Source: a bacterium endosymbiont of Escarpia laminata
Lineage (GTDB): Bacteria; Pseudomonadota; Gammaproteobacteria; Chromatiales; Chromatiaceae
Assembly: GCA_003660235.1 (NCBI GenBank)
Contig: QGON01000058.1
Location: 1-64,000 of the forward strand
DNA: 64,000 bases
Direction: 5' to 3'
In this document: positions 44,470-56,089 of the stretch, piece by piece
Numbering within the stretch: position 1 is the stretch's first letter
How the letters are laid out: each line of letters begins with the position of its first letter
Position numbers and translations under genes: made by a program
Notes under the pieces: model-generated
The model's input: only the letters and a program-made list of their open reading frames with translations
What the model was told of the DNA's origin: nothing
The model's database searches: none

Positions 44470-45566
44470 CGTCCCAGCACCTTTTTCAGAGCGTCCAGAA
44501 AACGCTGATTCTCTTCCGGCAACCCCACGGTGACCCGCAGGTGGGTCGGCATACCATAGTTGGCCACCGGCCGTGCGATACAACCCTCCCGCAACAGAGC
44601 CTGATCGATCTCCACGCCGGAACAGCCCAATTCAACCGTGATGAAATTACCTACCGAGGGGATGTAGCCGAGACCCAGCGATTCAAAACCATCAATTAAT
44701 TGCGCCATGCCCACCAGATTGGCCTCTACCGATGATTGGATAAATGCCTGGTCCTCCAGCGCTGCCAATGCACCCACCTGAGCAAAACTGTTCACATTGA
44801 AAGGTTGGCGCACCCGGTTGAGCAGTTCCGCCACGTCGGGATGACTGATGCCGTAACCGACCCTCAGGGCAGCCAGCCCATAGGCCTTCGAGAAGGTACG
44901 GGTGACGATCAGATTGGGAAAATCCTTGAGCCACTGTGAAACATCCGGATAGGCTTCCTGAGCCACATACTCGCTGTAGGCCTCATCCACCACAACAATG
45001 ACATTCTCCGGAACAGCAACGATAAACGCCTTGAGTTCATCAGCTTCGAGCCAGGTGCCGGTGGGGTTGTTGGGGTTTGCAATCCAGATGACACGGGTAG
45101 AGTCGCTAATGCGTAGCCGCATCGCATCCAGGTCGTGGCCGTAATCATCGGCAGGTGCGACCACAAGTTTCGCCCCCGCAGCCTGACTGCTGATGGGATA
45201 GACAGCGAAGGCATACTGGGAGAAGAGAGACTCGCTTCCTGGCGCCAAAAAGACCCGGGCGATCATATCCAGCACATCGTTGGAGCCGTTGCCAAGGGTG
45301 ATGCATGCTGGATCTATGTCATGCTTTACCCCCAATGCTGACCGCAAGTCATGGCCTCCACCATCGGGGTATCGGGCCAGTTCAGACATCGACCGCCCGA
45401 TCGCCTCCGCCACGTTAGAACTGGCACCCAACGGGTTTTCATTGGAGGCAAGTTTTACCGAGTGGCTGATTCCCAACTCCCGCTCCAGTTCGGAGATGGG
45501 CTTCCCTGGAACATAGGGCGTCAGTTCAGCGATACCGGGAGCGGCAATATCAATGAAACGGTTCAT
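44466..45566 (-). CDS. hisC: Histidinol-phosphate aminotransferase
   Basis: 366-residue PLP enzyme: NPNNPTGTWL, VDEAYSEYV and the lysine motif TRTFSKAYGLAALRVGYG. In this gene order it probably serves both histidine and aromatic aminotransferase steps (inference from the pheA-hisC-tyrA context). Confidence 0.95.
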   Translation of the reverse strand: MNRFIDIAAPGIAELTPYVPGKPISELERELGISHSVKLASNENPLGASSNVAEAIGRSMSELARYPDGGGHDLRSALGVKHDIDPACITLGNGSNDVLDMIARVFLAPGSESLFSQYAFAVYPISSQAAGAKLVVAPADDYGHDLDAMRLRISDSTRVIWIANPNNPTGTWLEADELKAFIVAVPENVIVVVDEAYSEYVAQEAYPDVSQWLKDFPNLIVTRTFSKAYGLAALRVGYGISHPDVAELLNRVRQPFNVNSFAQVGALAALEDQAFIQSSVEANLVGMAQLIDGFESLGLGYIPSVGNFITVELGCSGVEIDQALLREGCIARPVANYGMPTHLRVTVGLPEENQRFLDALKKVLGR

Positions 45567-45671
45567 GACCTATTGAAAACTCGTGCAGTGAAAGGGGTCG
45601 GTGCCAAATGGCACTGCCTTAAGGCAACAATATTCGTATTGTCAATGACTTGCAAAATACCTTAAAAAACA

Positions 45672-45756
45672 GTAGGTCATGTTAGCGTAGCGTAACACGA
45701 TAATAATGGCGCATATTGTTGGGTTACGGCCAAAAAGGCAGCCTAACCCAACCTAC
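45672..45756. repeat. Dispersed GTAGG...CCTAC palindrome
   Basis: GTAGGTCATGTTAGCG..CGTAACA..TTGGGTTACG..GCCTAACCCAACCTAC: imperfect nested inverted repeat in the gap between hisC and pheA, related to those at 48172 and 56090. A REP-like element. Confidence 0.6.
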
Positions 45757-45782
45757 CCAAGTTGGGTCGGTACCCATTCCCT

Positions 45783-46868
45783 TTACAAAACAGCCTTTGG
45801 ATAGGAGCCCAGCACTTTGAACAGGCTCGCTTTCTTTTCCAGCTCAGCCAGCGCCTCTGCTATCGATTGATCAGTACGATGACCATTGATGTCGACAAAA
45901 AAGACGTAGTCCCATCTGCCACGTCTTGACGGTCGTGATTCGATGCGCGTCATGCTGATGCCATGTTCGGCAAAAGGGGAGAGGATCGTGTGCAGGCCAC
46001 CGGCCACGTTGCGAATGGAAAAAAGCAGACTGGTTTTATCCTCACCGCTCGCTGCCGCATCCTTGTTGCCAATGACCAGGAAACGGGTGGTATTGCCCGG
46101 CTCATCCTCAATATTGCTCGCCAGCACCGGCAGTGCATAGATTTCCGCAGCGGTCTCTCCGGCGACAGCCGCACAACCCGGCGCTTCCGCAGCCATCTTC
46201 GCCGCTTCTGCGTTACTGCCCACAGCAACGCGTTCAGCGTGCGGCAGATGGTGATCAAGCCAGCTGCGGCATTGAGCCAGGGATTGCTGATGCGAATAGA
46301 CAGTTATGATCGCATCCAAGCCGGCCTCATGGCTCAACAGATTGTGGTTGATACGCAGGGAGACCTCCCCACAAATCATCAATGGAGAGGAGAGAAAGGT
46401 ATCCAGTGTGTGACTGATCACCCCCTCTGTGGAGTTCTCCACCGGCACCACGCCGTATTGGCAGATACCGGATTCCACCTCTCGAAACACATCGGGGATA
46501 GAACCCAGGGATGTCGTTTTGACCGAGTGACCAAAGTGTTTGAGGGCTGCCGCCTGGGTAAAGGTGCCTTCCGGACCGAGAAATGCAATCTTGAGCGGCT
46601 GCTCCAGTGCCAGACAGGCGGACATGATCTCGCGAAACAGGCGCGCCATCTCTTCCCCATCCAGCGGACCGGCATTGCGGGCCTTGACCCGGCGCAGCAC
46701 CTCCGCCTCGCGTTCCGGACGGTAGAACTGTGCATTGGGATCTGCTGCCAACTTGATGTCGGCAACCTCCTGGACCGCTGCTGCGCGGGCATTTATCAGT
46801 TGCTGAATCTGCTGATCCAGGGAGTCGATACGCTCGCGAATTTCCTCCAGCTTATCGTCGTCACTCAT
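45783..46868 (-). CDS. pheA: Chorismate mutase / prephenate dehydratase
   Basis: 361 residues: AroQ mutase domain (1-90, LEEIRERIDSLDQQIQQLIN), dehydratase domain (95-270, FLGPEGTFTQAAALKHFG, GVVPVENSTEGVISHTLD) and ACT regulatory domain (ESRPSRRGRWDYVFFVDING) for phenylalanine feedback. Twenty bases downstream of serA. Confidence 0.96.
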   Translation of the reverse strand: MSDDDKLEEIRERIDSLDQQIQQLINARAAAVQEVADIKLAADPNAQFYRPEREAEVLRRVKARNAGPLDGEEMARLFREIMSACLALEQPLKIAFLGPEGTFTQAAALKHFGHSVKTTSLGSIPDVFREVESGICQYGVVPVENSTEGVISHTLDTFLSSPLMICGEVSLRINHNLLSHEAGLDAIITVYSHQQSLAQCRSWLDHHLPHAERVAVGSNAEAAKMAAEAPGCAAVAGETAAEIYALPVLASNIEDEPGNTTRFLVIGNKDAAASGEDKTSLLFSIRNVAGGLHTILSPFAEHGISMTRIESRPSRRGRWDYVFFVDINGHRTDQSIAEALAELEKKASLFKVLGSYPKAVL

Positions 46869-46888
46869 GTGCGCAGTCCGGCCTGGCC

Positions 46889-48070
46889 TTACTTGTTGCA
46901 GCCCAGACAGCGCACGGAGAGTACTCCGTCGATGGCTGCCAAGTCATCCAGTGTGGACTGTTGTGGCTCGCTATCCACATCCAGAAGTGTAAAGGCGATG
47001 TCACCGCGGGACTTGTTGAGCATATCGATGATATTCAGCCCGGCATTGCCCAGATCGCTGGAGATCTGACCCACCATATTTGGCACATTGCTGTTGACCA
47101 CAGCAATCCGGTATCCACCATCACCGTTGCGCGGCAGGTTGATCTCGGGAAAATTCACCGAATTGGTAACATTTCCATTCTCAAGATAGTCACTGACTTC
47201 ATCGGCCACCATGATGGCGCAGTTCTCCTCCGCCTCTTTGGTGGATGCACCCAGGTGCGGCAGCGTAATCACCCGGGGATGATTCTTTAGCAGATTGCTG
47301 GGAAAATCGCAGACATAGGCGTAGAGCTGTCCGCTATCCAGCGCCGCTACGGCAGCCTCATCATCGATGATGCCGTTGCGGGCGAAGTTAAGCAGTACCG
47401 ATCCCCGCTTCATCAGCTTGAGACGGTCCTCATTGATCATGTTGGAAGTGGCATCATTCAGCGGCACATGGAAAGTGACAAAATCCGCTTTGGATAACAG
47501 GTCATCCACGCTCAGCGCCTGTTCCACATCAGCCGCCAGTTTCCAGGCGCTCTGCACGGTGATCGTCGGATCGTAGCCAATGACGTTCATGCCCAGCGCA
47601 CGGCAGGCGTTGGCCACCTTAACGCCGATGGCACCCAGACCTATGACACCCATGGTGCGCCCAGGCAGTTCAAAGCCGACAAAATTCTTTTTGCCCGCCT
47701 CCACATCCTTTGTGATGGCGGCATCTTCGCCGCCAAGGCCGGTTGCGAACTGCCAGGCCTGGCCAAGATTACGTGCGGCGATAAGCGTGCCGGCAATCAC
47801 CAGTTCCTTCACCGCATTGGCGTTGGCACCCGGTGCATTGAAGACGGCGATGCCCTTCCCCGTCATCTTATCGACCGGGATGTTATTCACACCAGCGCCA
47901 GCGCGGCCGATTGCTTTCACCGTCTGCGGAATCTCCATATCGTGCATCTTGTAGGAGCGAAGCAGGATTCCATCGGGGTGAGTGATCTCGGAGGCCACTT
48001 CATACTTTTCGCGCGGAAGACGATCCAGCCCGGCCACAGAAATATTGTTTAATGTCAGTATCTTATACAT
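46889..48070 (-). CDS. serA: D-3-phosphoglycerate dehydrogenase
   Basis: 393 residues, the short form with a C-terminal ACT-like domain. NAD motif GVIGLGAIGVKVANACRALG, catalytic text ARNGIIDDEAAVAAL and LPHLGASTKEAEENCA. First step of serine synthesis; operon with serC upstream and pheA downstream. Confidence 0.95.
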   Translation of the reverse strand: MYKILTLNNISVAGLDRLPREKYEVASEITHPDGILLRSYKMHDMEIPQTVKAIGRAGAGVNNIPVDKMTGKGIAVFNAPGANANAVKELVIAGTLIAARNLGQAWQFATGLGGEDAAITKDVEAGKKNFVGFELPGRTMGVIGLGAIGVKVANACRALGMNVIGYDPTITVQSAWKLAADVEQALSVDDLLSKADFVTFHVPLNDATSNMINEDRLKLMKRGSVLLNFARNGIIDDEAAVAALDSGQLYAYVCDFPSNLLKNHPRVITLPHLGASTKEAEENCAIMVADEVSDYLENGNVTNSVNFPEINLPRNGDGGYRIAVVNSNVPNMVGQISSDLGNAGLNIIDMLNKSRGDIAFTLLDVDSEPQQSTLDDLAAIDGVLSVRCLGCNK

Positions 48071-48171
48071 GTTACTTCAACCTTGGTGCTATCAACGCGG
48101 AGGCCGCTGAGACGAGGAGAACGCAAAGAAATATGTAACTATTCAGCTTAGTCATGAATTTGTGCTTTTTT

Positions 48172-48327
48172 GTAGGTTGGGTTAGATGCGCATTGCTCCA
48201 AACTATCATTTTGCCGCCAAGCTTCGTGCGCATCGTAACCCAACAGCAGTTTGTCGGGTTACGTCGCGCACAAGGTGCAGTACCATATTTCAGCCTTGTA
48301 CTGTCGCGCGACTAACCCGACCTACAG
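48172..48327. repeat. Composite dispersed palindrome between serC and serA
   Basis: Two adjacent imperfect inverted repeats: GTAGGTTGGGTTAGATGCGC...GTAACCCAAC and GTCGGGTTACGTCGCG...CGACTAACCCGACCTAC. Same family as the unit at 45672. Likely transcribed hairpins within the ser operon. Confidence 0.65.
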
Positions 48328-48367
48328 TGAATTGTACTGAGCGCTCTTTGCGTTCCTTAATTTTTAA

Positions 48368-49447
48368 TCAACCGTGAGTCCGTTCAAACTCGGCCATATA
48401 ATCGATCAGGGCCTTCACCCCCTCTTCCGGCATGGCGTTGTAGATACTGGCACGCATGCCGCCTACAGAACGATGCCCTTTGAGGGTCTTGAGACCCACA
48501 GCGGCAGCCCCTTCCAGAAACTTTCCGTCCAGTTCAGCGTTGGCCAGGGTAAACGGCACATTCATCCAGGAGCGGCTCGCGATCTCCACCGGGTTGGCAT
48601 AGAAGTCAGAATCGTCGATAGCGGCATATAAGGCAGCGGCCTTACGCTGGTTGATCTCGGCCATCGCCGCCAGTCCACCCTTGCCTTTGAGCCACTTGAA
48701 GACCAGTCCGGCCAGATACCAGCCATAGGTCGGTGGGGTGTTGTACATGGAACCCGTTTTGGCGTGAGTCCCATACTGGAACATCACCGGCGTACCGTCG
48801 ATGGCCTCCCCGATCAGATCCTCACGGACAATGGCCAGAGTCAGACCGGCAGGGCCGATATTCTTCTGCGCGCCGGCATAGATGATGCCGAATTTCGACA
48901 CGTCCAGCGGACGGGAAATAATGGTGGAGGAGAAATCACCCACCAGCGGCACATCACCTGTGTCCGGGATATAGGAAAACTCCACGCCCTCGATGGTCTC
49001 GTTGGGCGTGTAGTGGACGTATGCAGCATCACTGCGGAGATTCAGTTCGGACTGCGTCGGGGCACGGGTGAAACCACCGGTGAGATCCGCGGCCAAATTG
49101 ACGTCACAGTAGCGTTTCGCCTCGGCGATCGCCTTCTTCGACCAGGAGCCTGTGTTGATGTAGTCGACCTTGTTGTTATCCCGGGTCAGATTCATCGGCA
49201 CCATGCCGAACTGACTGGAGGCGCCGCCCTGCAGAAAGAGCACCTTGTAGTTGTCAGGCACCGCCAGCAACTCCCGCAGATCGGCCTCTGCCGTTTCCGC
49301 GATAGACATGAATTCCTTGCCCCGGTGGCTCATCTCCATGACCGACATGCCTGCATCATGCCAGTCGAGAAGCTCCTCCTGCGCCTGCTGGAGAACGGTT
49401 TCCGGCAGCGCCGCAGGACCGGCGCTAAAGTTAAAGACACGTGACAT
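48368..49447 (-). CDS. serC: Phosphoserine aminotransferase
   Basis: 359-residue PLP enzyme: [20 protein letters not shown] start, [16 protein letters not shown] and the lysine motif [17 protein letters not shown]. Second step of serine synthesis and needed for pyridoxal phosphate. Directly downstream of gyrA, as in Pseudomonas-like gene orders. Confidence 0.97.
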   Translation of the reverse strand: MSRVFNFSAGPAALPETVLQQAQEELLDWHDAGMSVMEMSHRGKEFMSIAETAEADLRELLAVPDNYKVLFLQGGASSQFGMVPMNLTRDNNKVDYINTGSWSKKAIAEAKRYCDVNLAADLTGGFTRAPTQSELNLRSDAAYVHYTPNETIEGVEFSYIPDTGDVPLVGDFSSTIISRPLDVSKFGIIYAGAQKNIGPAGLTLAIVREDLIGEAIDGTPVMFQYGTHAKTGSMYNTPPTYGWYLAGLVFKWLKGKGGLAAMAEINQRKAAALYAAIDDSDFYANPVEIASRSWMNVPFTLANAELDGKFLEGAAAVGLKTLKGHRSVGGMRASIYNAMPEEGVKALIDYMAEFERTHG

Positions 49448-49524
49448 CTTTGCCTCTCAATCTACTGATATTTAAGTTAATAATATTGACATCACGCCTG
49501 TCAAAGTCGGCGTGATCTGAATCC

Positions 49525-52110
49525 CTATTCGTTCTCGTCCTCAGCGGACGCTGCTGCATCCTCATCCTCCGCGTCCTCTGTCTCGTCGAGACTTTCGACG
49601 CGCTCGATGCCGATCAGTTTTTCTTTCTTGCTCAGGCGGATCATTATGACACCCTGGGTGTTACGGCTCATCCGGGAGACATCGGCGACCCGGTTACGCA
49701 CCAGCGTCCCACCGTCAGTGATCATCATCACCTCATCACCATCATCGACCGGCACTGCGCCAACCACCCGGCCATTGCGCTCCGAAGTCTGAATAGAGAT
49801 AACCCCCATGCCGCCACGGCCATGCACCGGGTACTTCTCTACCGATGTGCGCTTGCCGAAGCCGTTTTCGGTCACGGTCATGATGTCGCCATGCTCCGCA
49901 ACAATCAGGGAGACCACTTCGTGCCCTTTCCCAAGCTTGATTCCACGTACGCCACAAGCGGTACGCCCCATGGCTCGTACATTGGACTCATTGAAGCGCA
50001 CTGCCTTGCCGGAACTGCTGAAGAGCATCACATCCTGGTCGCCGTCGGTGATATCGACGCCGATCAGTTTGTCCCCATCGCGCAGATCCACGGCAATAAT
50101 GCCGTTGGCCCGAGGCCGGGAGAAGGCCTCCAGCGGCGTCTTTTTCACCGTACCGGAACTGGTCGCCATGAAGACATTGCGGTCATTGGAATATTCACGC
50201 ACCGGCAGGATGGCGTTGATGCGCTCATCCCCCTCCAGGGGCAGCAGATTGACCATCGGCTTGCCACGCGCGTTGCGGCCCGCCTGGGGCAATTCATAGA
50301 CCTTCAGCCAATAGATCTTGCCGCGATTGGAGAAGCAGAGAATCGTGTCGTGGGTGCTGGCAACGAACAGTTTATCGATAAAATCCTCGTCCTTGGTCGC
50401 TGTCGCCATCTTACCCTTACCACCCCTGCGCTGGGCCTGATAAGTGGTGATGGGCTGCGCCTTGGCGTAACCTCCGTGAGAGAGAGTCACCACCACGTCC
50501 TCTTCGGTAATCAGGTCTTCCAGGGTCAAATCCAGCCGGTTCTGCAGAATCTCGGTACGCCGCTCATCACCATACTGCTCGCGAATAGCCAGCAGCTCAT
50601 CACGGATCACTTGCATCAGGCGGTTCGGATTACCGAGGATGTCGAGCAGATCGGCAATCTTCTCCAGCAGCTCCTCGTACTCCTTGATGATCTTATCCTG
50701 CTCAAGGCCGGTCAGACGATGCAGCCGCAGGTCGAGAATCGCCTGGGCCTGTACCTCAGTAAGACGATAACCCTCATCGGTCAGACCAAATTCCGGCGCC
50801 AATCCTTCCGGTCTGGTGCTCCCGGCACCGGTCCGTTCGAGCATCGACTCCAGCGCCCCGGATTTCCAGTGTCGCGCCAGCAACGCCTTTTTGGCATCGG
50901 CAGGACTGGAAGCCTTTTTTATCAGTTCGATGACTTCGTCGATGTTGGCAAGCGCAACCGCCAGGCCTTCGAGCACATGCGCGCGGTCGCGCGCCTTACG
51001 CAGCTGAAACAGGGTTCTGCGGGTCACCACCTCACGGCGGTGACGAATGAAGAATTCGAGCAGTTGCTTGAGATTCAACAGGCGGGGCCGGCCATCCACC
51101 AGCGCAACCATGTTGATGCCGAATACACTCTGCATTGCGGTGTGCTGGAAGAGATTATTCAGCACCACCTCCGCCACTTCGCTACGGCGCAGGGTGATGA
51201 CCACGCGCATGCCGTCCTTGTCGGACTCGTCGCGCAGCTCGGTAATGCCTTCGATCTTCTTCTCTTTCACCAGTTCGGCGATGCGCTCCAGCATGCGCGC
51301 CTTATTCACCTGGTAGGGTAATTCATGGACGATGATCGATTGCCGATTGTTGGACGGATCAGTCTCGATCTCGGTGCGTGCCCGCATATAGATGCGGCCA
51401 CGGCCTGTATGATAGGCCTCGTGAATGCCCAGGGCGCCGTTGATAATGCCCGCCGTCGGAAAATCAGGACCGGGCACAAACTGCATCAGCTCATCGATGG
51501 TGATCTGGTCGTTGTCGATCAGCGCCACACAGGCGTCGATCACCTCGGTCAGATTGTGAGGCGGCACATTGGTGGCCATGCCCACGGCGATACCGGCAGA
51601 GCCATTGACCAGCAGATTGGGAACCCTGGCCGGCATGACACTGGGCTCATGTTCCGTCTCGTCATAGTTGGCAACGAAATCGACCGTATCCTTGTCCAGA
51701 TCGTCCAACATGGTGTGGGCGATCTTCGACATGCGAACTTCGGTATATCGCATGGCCGCAGGTGAATCCCCGTCCACCGAGCCGAAGTTACCCTGACCAT
51801 CCACCAGCAGGTAGCGCATGGAGAAGGGCTGAGCCATACGCACCATGGTGTCATAAACCGCAGTGTCGCCGTGGGGATGGTATTTACCGATGACGTCGCC
51901 AACGATACGCGCCGATTTCTTATAGGGCTTGTTCCAGTCGTTGCCGAGTTCGTTCATGGCGTAGAGAACGCGGCGGTGGACCGGCTTGAGGCCGTCGCGG
52001 ACATCCGGCAGGGCGCGCCCCACAATTACGCTCATGGCGTAATCGAGATAGGACTGACGCATCTCGTCTTCCAGGTTGACCGGCAGGATTTCTTTGGCGA
52101 ATTCGCTCAT
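49525..52110 (-). CDS. gyrA: DNA gyrase subunit A
   Basis: 861 residues. Active-site tyrosine Y122 (RYTEVRM), quinolone region HGDTAVYDT with threonine at position 83 and aspartate at 87, GyrA box QRRGGKG near the start of the C-terminal wrapping domain, and an acidic tail. Introduces negative supercoils with GyrB. Threonine 83 is the natural residue in pseudomonads too, so it is not by itself evidence of resistance. Confidence 0.98.
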   Translation of the reverse strand: MSEFAKEILPVNLEDEMRQSYLDYAMSVIVGRALPDVRDGLKPVHRRVLYAMNELGNDWNKPYKKSARIVGDVIGKYHPHGDTAVYDTMVRMAQPFSMRYLLVDGQGNFGSVDGDSPAAMRYTEVRMSKIAHTMLDDLDKDTVDFVANYDETEHEPSVMPARVPNLLVNGSAGIAVGMATNVPPHNLTEVIDACVALIDNDQITIDELMQFVPGPDFPTAGIINGALGIHEAYHTGRGRIYMRARTEIETDPSNNRQSIIVHELPYQVNKARMLERIAELVKEKKIEGITELRDESDKDGMRVVITLRRSEVAEVVLNNLFQHTAMQSVFGINMVALVDGRPRLLNLKQLLEFFIRHRREVVTRRTLFQLRKARDRAHVLEGLAVALANIDEVIELIKKASSPADAKKALLARHWKSGALESMLERTGAGSTRPEGLAPEFGLTDEGYRLTEVQAQAILDLRLHRLTGLEQDKIIKEYEELLEKIADLLDILGNPNRLMQVIRDELLAIREQYGDERRTEILQNRLDLTLEDLITEEDVVVTLSHGGYAKAQPITTYQAQRRGGKGKMATATKDEDFIDKLFVASTHDTILCFSNRGKIYWLKVYELPQAGRNARGKPMVNLLPLEGDERINAILPVREYSNDRNVFMATSSGTVKKTPLEAFSRPRANGIIAVDLRDGDKLIGVDITDGDQDVMLFSSSGKAVRFNESNVRAMGRTACGVRGIKLGKGHEVVSLIVAEHGDIMTVTENGFGKRTSVEKYPVHGRGGMGVISIQTSERNGRVVGAVPVDDGDEVMMITDGGTLVRNRVADVSRMSRNTQGVIMIRLSKKEKLIGIERVESLDETEDAEDEDAAASAEDENE

Positions 52111-52274
52111 GGGCGTCTGCTATCTTTCGCGGGTACGAATTTAGACGTTTGTCCCAAGGCAATCAATACCTGAACAGACGTCTAAGGGGCGTTATAAAAA
52201 GCAAATTGTACCATAGCCACTGCCCCTGCTGCTGTATAAAAAACGTCTGAAATCGGTTTTCAGGCCGTCTCAGC

Positions 52275-53306
52275 CTATTCTTCCATCAATTCACGCATCT
52301 TTTTTGCGTTCGGCGAGTGGACAACCCCCTTCTCGGTGACGATGGCGTCGACCAGTCCGGCCGGCGTCACATCAAAAACAGGGTTCCAGACCTCTGCCCC
52401 TTCTGCACCAATGCGTCTACCCCCGCAGGAGAGAACCTCGTTCCCATCCCTGACTTCAATGGGGATATCCTTCCCGGAAACCGCCTGCATATCGATGGTG
52501 GAGGTCGGCGCCGCAACGGCCAGACCATAGGTGCCGATCTTGTTTGCCACATCCCCGTTTGCGGCAATGCGGTCGGAACCGACGATAATCCAACCTATGC
52601 CCCCTTGGGACATACGGCTCGCCGCCGCACCATCAGTCAGCAGGGTCACGGGGATTCCATCCTGCAGCAACTCCCAGGCAGTGAGGCGCGATCCCTGCAG
52701 CCAGGGCCGCGTCTCATCCGCGAACACCTGATCGATCAAGCCGGCAGCATGGGCACTGCGAATCACCCCAAGGGCGGTACCATATCCACCGGTGGCGAGC
52801 GCCCCGGCATTACAGTGGGTAATGACCCCGGTGGGTCCATCGATCAGCGAGGCGCCCAACGCCCCCATGCGCTGATTTGCCGCCACATCCTCTTCATGGA
52901 TGGCCACGGCTTCCCTCAGCAGGGCGGCTTCCGGGTTCTCTGCCTCAGGCAGATCGTCTATCAACGACTGCATCCGATCGAGCGCCCAAAAGAGATTCAC
53001 GGCGGTAGGCCGTGACTGGCGCAGTTTCTCCAGTCCCGGGCCAATCCGTTGTTTCCACTTCGATGCCGCAGACGCAAATGCCTCCCTGCCCGCCAGCACC
53101 ACGCCGTAAGCCGCTGTAACGCCGATTGCCGGTGCGCCACGAACCACCATATTCCGAATGGCATCTGCCGTTGCAGCAGCACTGTTCAGCGCCAGATAGT
53201 CTGCTGCTGCAGGCAGATAACGCTGGTCCAATAACCAGAGCCGGTTTTCACGCCAGACGATCGCAGTATCGGGTGTGGGCTCAATCTTTCTATCTGGTGC
53301 TTCCAT
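52275..53306 (-). CDS. mtnA: Methylthioribose-1-phosphate isomerase
   Basis: 343 residues of the eIF2B-like fold: [59 protein letters not shown]. Methionine salvage isomerase. Divergent from mtaD, with which it shares the pathway. Confidence 0.95.
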   Translation of the reverse strand: MEAPDRKIEPTPDTAIVWRENRLWLLDQRYLPAAADYLALNSAAATADAIRNMVVRGAPAIGVTAAYGVVLAGREAFASAASKWKQRIGPGLEKLRQSRPTAVNLFWALDRMQSLIDDLPEAENPEAALLREAVAIHEEDVAANQRMGALGASLIDGPTGVITHCNAGALATGGYGTALGVIRSAHAAGLIDQVFADETRPWLQGSRLTAWELLQDGIPVTLLTDGAAASRMSQGGIGWIIVGSDRIAANGDVANKIGTYGLAVAAPTSTIDMQAVSGKDIPIEVRDGNEVLSCGGRRIGAEGAEVWNPVFDVTPAGLVDAIVTEKGVVHSPNAKKMRELMEE

Positions 53307-53373
53307 CTTTTGGGTTCCCGTGGCAAATTTGGCGCTGTTTAGACAAATTCAATAAAAAAGGCAAGACTACCCT

Positions 53374-54693
53374 ATGCCCTCTACTGTCGATACCCTGATC
53401 CACGCCCAGTGGATCATCCCTGTCGTGCCGGAAAACCTGGTACTGGAAAACCATACACTGGCCATAGAGGGAGGCCGCATTCACGACATCCTGCCGAGCG
53501 TTCAGGCACGGGAAAAATATTTGGCCGCCAATGAGCTTGAATTGACCGGGCATGCGCTTATCCCCGGCCTGATCAACGCCCATACTCATGCTTCCATGTC
53601 GCTCTTGCGGGGCCTGGCCGACGATCTCCCCCTGATGACCTGGCTCAACGAGCATATCTGGCCTGCCGAGGGGCGCTGGATAAGCGAAGAGTTTGTCCAC
53701 GACGGCACCCAGCTCGCAATAGCGGAGATGCTGCGCGGCGGCACCACCTGCTTCAATGACATGTATTTTTTCCCGGATGTCGCGGGGCGCGCTGCCGATG
53801 TGGCGGGAATACGGGCCGTTGTGGGACTCATCGCCATCGATTTTCCTTCGGCCTGGGCCACGGATGCCGATGACTATCTGCATAAAGGGCTGGAGGTACA
53901 TGACCAGTTTCGCGGTAATAACCTGATCCACACCGCCTTCGCCCCTCATGCCCCCTACTCCGTCTCCGACGAACCCCTGGAGCGCATCCGGGTACTGGCT
54001 GACGAACTAGAGATTCCGGTACATATCCATCTGCACGAAACAAACGACGAGATTGTGCAGGGGCTGCAGAATCACGGAAACCGCCCGATGCAGCGCCTGC
54101 AGGCGCTGGGACTGCTCACCCCTTCGTTGATGGCCGTGCATATGACCCATCTGGAAGCGGGTGAGATCGAGACCTTTGCTGACGGAGGCGGCCACGTCGT
54201 CCACTGCCCTGAATCAAACCTCAAACTGGCCAGCGGCTTCTGCCCGGTAAACCGACTGATGAAAGCCGGAGTGAATGTCGCCCTGGGTACCGATGGCGCC
54301 GCCAGCAACAACGACCTCGACATGTTCAGCGAGATGCATACCGCCGCACTGCTGGCAAAGGGCGTGGCGGAGGATGCCAGTGCCGTACCAGCCGCAAGCG
54401 CACTCTCCATGGCGACCATCAACGGCGCCCGGGCACTGGGCCTGGGTGACGTGACCGGCTCACTGGAGAGCGGCAAGTCGGCGGATCTGGTGGCTGTGGA
54501 CCTGCAACGGCTCAACACTCAGCCGGTGTATCATCCTATCTCCCAGCTGGTTTATGCGGCGAGCCGCGAACAGGTCAATCACGTCTGGGTTGCCGGCCGC
54601 GAACTGCTGCGTGATGGAGCGCTTACGACCATCGACGAGGCCAGCGTCATTTCACGCGCCAATCACTGGCAGCAGAAAATCGCCGAAGCTTGA
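53374..54693 (+). CDS. mtaD: 5'-methylthioadenosine/S-adenosylhomocysteine deaminase
   Basis: 439-residue amidohydrolase: zinc motif NAHTHASMSLLRG, HLHETNDEI, HCPESNLKLASG, GTDGAASNNDLDMF. Converts methylthioadenosine to methylthioinosine, feeding MtnA after phosphorolysis. In pseudomonads ubiG follows this gene; here a WecB-like gene follows instead. Confidence 0.9.
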   Translation: MPSTVDTLIHAQWIIPVVPENLVLENHTLAIEGGRIHDILPSVQAREKYLAANELELTGHALIPGLINAHTHASMSLLRGLADDLPLMTWLNEHIWPAEGRWISEEFVHDGTQLAIAEMLRGGTTCFNDMYFFPDVAGRAADVAGIRAVVGLIAIDFPSAWATDADDYLHKGLEVHDQFRGNNLIHTAFAPHAPYSVSDEPLERIRVLADELEIPVHIHLHETNDEIVQGLQNHGNRPMQRLQALGLLTPSLMAVHMTHLEAGEIETFADGGGHVVHCPESNLKLASGFCPVNRLMKAGVNVALGTDGAASNNDLDMFSEMHTAALLAKGVAEDASAVPAASALSMATINGARALGLGDVTGSLESGKSADLVAVDLQRLNTQPVYHPISQLVYAASREQVNHVWVAGRELLRDGALTTIDEASVISRANHWQQKIAEA

Positions 54694-54930
54694 TCTATGT
54701 CGATGATTCCCTTATTTTCTGGCGACTGTCGGACTTGATCACATTCAAGTTCTGGAGCCGAGGACCGATACTGAGTGGTATTCCATACTTCTATCCTTAC
54801 AAAAAATAACATTACCACCCGACCCCAGACATTAAAATAAACCTTCTTCCTTATTGCTGCCGGGCAGCCATACCCATAGTCAGCAAAGGGAAGATCCAGG
54901 ACGAAACAATAATCGGAGCGACCTTAGTCA

Positions 54931-56061
54931 ATGAAACGGAACATACACCTGATCGCAGCAGCCCGGCCCAACTTTATGAAGATCGCACCGCTCTACCACG
55001 CGCTCGCCAAAGAGTCGTGGGCCGATCCGAAAATCGTGCATACGGGCCAGCACTATGATCTGAACATGTCCGATGCCTTTTTCCATGACCTGCAACTCCC
55101 GGAGCCCCACATCCACTTGGGCGCAGGCACCGGCAGCCATGCAGAACAGACGGGCAAGGTCATGATGGCCTATGAGAAGGTCGTGCTGGAACACAAACCA
55201 GACATGGTGGTGGTGGTCGGCGACGTCAACTCCACCATCGCCTGCACGCTGGCAGCCACCAAGGTAGTCTACGATCCCGATGACACCAGCAGCTTGAATC
55301 GTCCGCTGGTCGCTCACCTCGAGGCAGGCCTGCGATCTTTCGACCGCAGCATGCCTGAAGAGGTAAACCGTCTGGCAACAGACGTGCTGGCGGACATTCT
55401 CTGGACCCCCTCTTCAGACGGGGACGAACACCTGCTGCACGAAGGCATCGCCAGGGAGAAGATCATCCGGGTCGGCAACATCATGATCGATTCACTGGAG
55501 ATGATGCGAGACAAGATCGAAGCTGACCCGGCTTATACCGATTTGGGACTGGAAAAGGGGAAATATGCCGTCGTCACCCTGCACCGACCGGCCAATGTGG
55601 ATAACCCGACATCCTTGAAGTCACTCTGCGACATGTTGACCCATCTTGCCAAAGCGCTGACCATCGTCTTCCCGGTTCATCCAAGAACCCGCAAGAATCT
55701 GGAGAACACCGGTCTGCTGGCATCGATTTCCGACAATCCCAACATCAAATTGCTGGAGCCGCAGAACTACATCAGTTTCATGAACCTGGTCTTCAACTGC
55801 CGTATCGCCATCACTGACTCCGGCGGTCTGCAGGAGGAGACAACCTATCTCGGCATCCCCTGTCTGACCCTTCGCCCCAATACTGAACGGCCGATTACCA
55901 TCACCCAGGGCACCAACCAGCTCAGCACTCTGGAGAGCATCGAAGGACAGATCGACGCAGTGCTCCGAGGCGAATCAGGAAAAGGCAGCGCACCCGATCT
56001 CTGGGACGGCAAGACCGCCGGCCGGGTGGTCGATTCGATCAAATCGATCCTGAATGTGTAG
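54931..56061 (+). CDS. wecB: UDP-N-acetylglucosamine 2-epimerase (non-hydrolysing)
   Basis: 376 residues: AARPNFMKIAPLYHAL, HTGQHYDLNMSDAF, VGDVNSTIA, HLEAGLRSFDRSMPEEVNR, TDSGGLQEETTYLGIPCLTL. It makes UDP-ManNAc for surface polysaccharides. It stands alone, 240 bases from mtaD, without other glycan genes nearby. Confidence 0.9.
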   Translation: MKRNIHLIAAARPNFMKIAPLYHALAKESWADPKIVHTGQHYDLNMSDAFFHDLQLPEPHIHLGAGTGSHAEQTGKVMMAYEKVVLEHKPDMVVVVGDVNSTIACTLAATKVVYDPDDTSSLNRPLVAHLEAGLRSFDRSMPEEVNRLATDVLADILWTPSSDGDEHLLHEGIAREKIIRVGNIMIDSLEMMRDKIEADPAYTDLGLEKGKYAVVTLHRPANVDNPTSLKSLCDMLTHLAKALTIVFPVHPRTRKNLENTGLLASISDNPNIKLLEPQNYISFMNLVFNCRIAITDSGGLQEETTYLGIPCLTLRPNTERPITITQGTNQLSTLESIEGQIDAVLRGESGKGSAPDLWDGKTAGRVVDSIKSILNV

Positions 56062-56089
56062 ATAGCGCAAAAAAATGTAGGCTGAGGAT

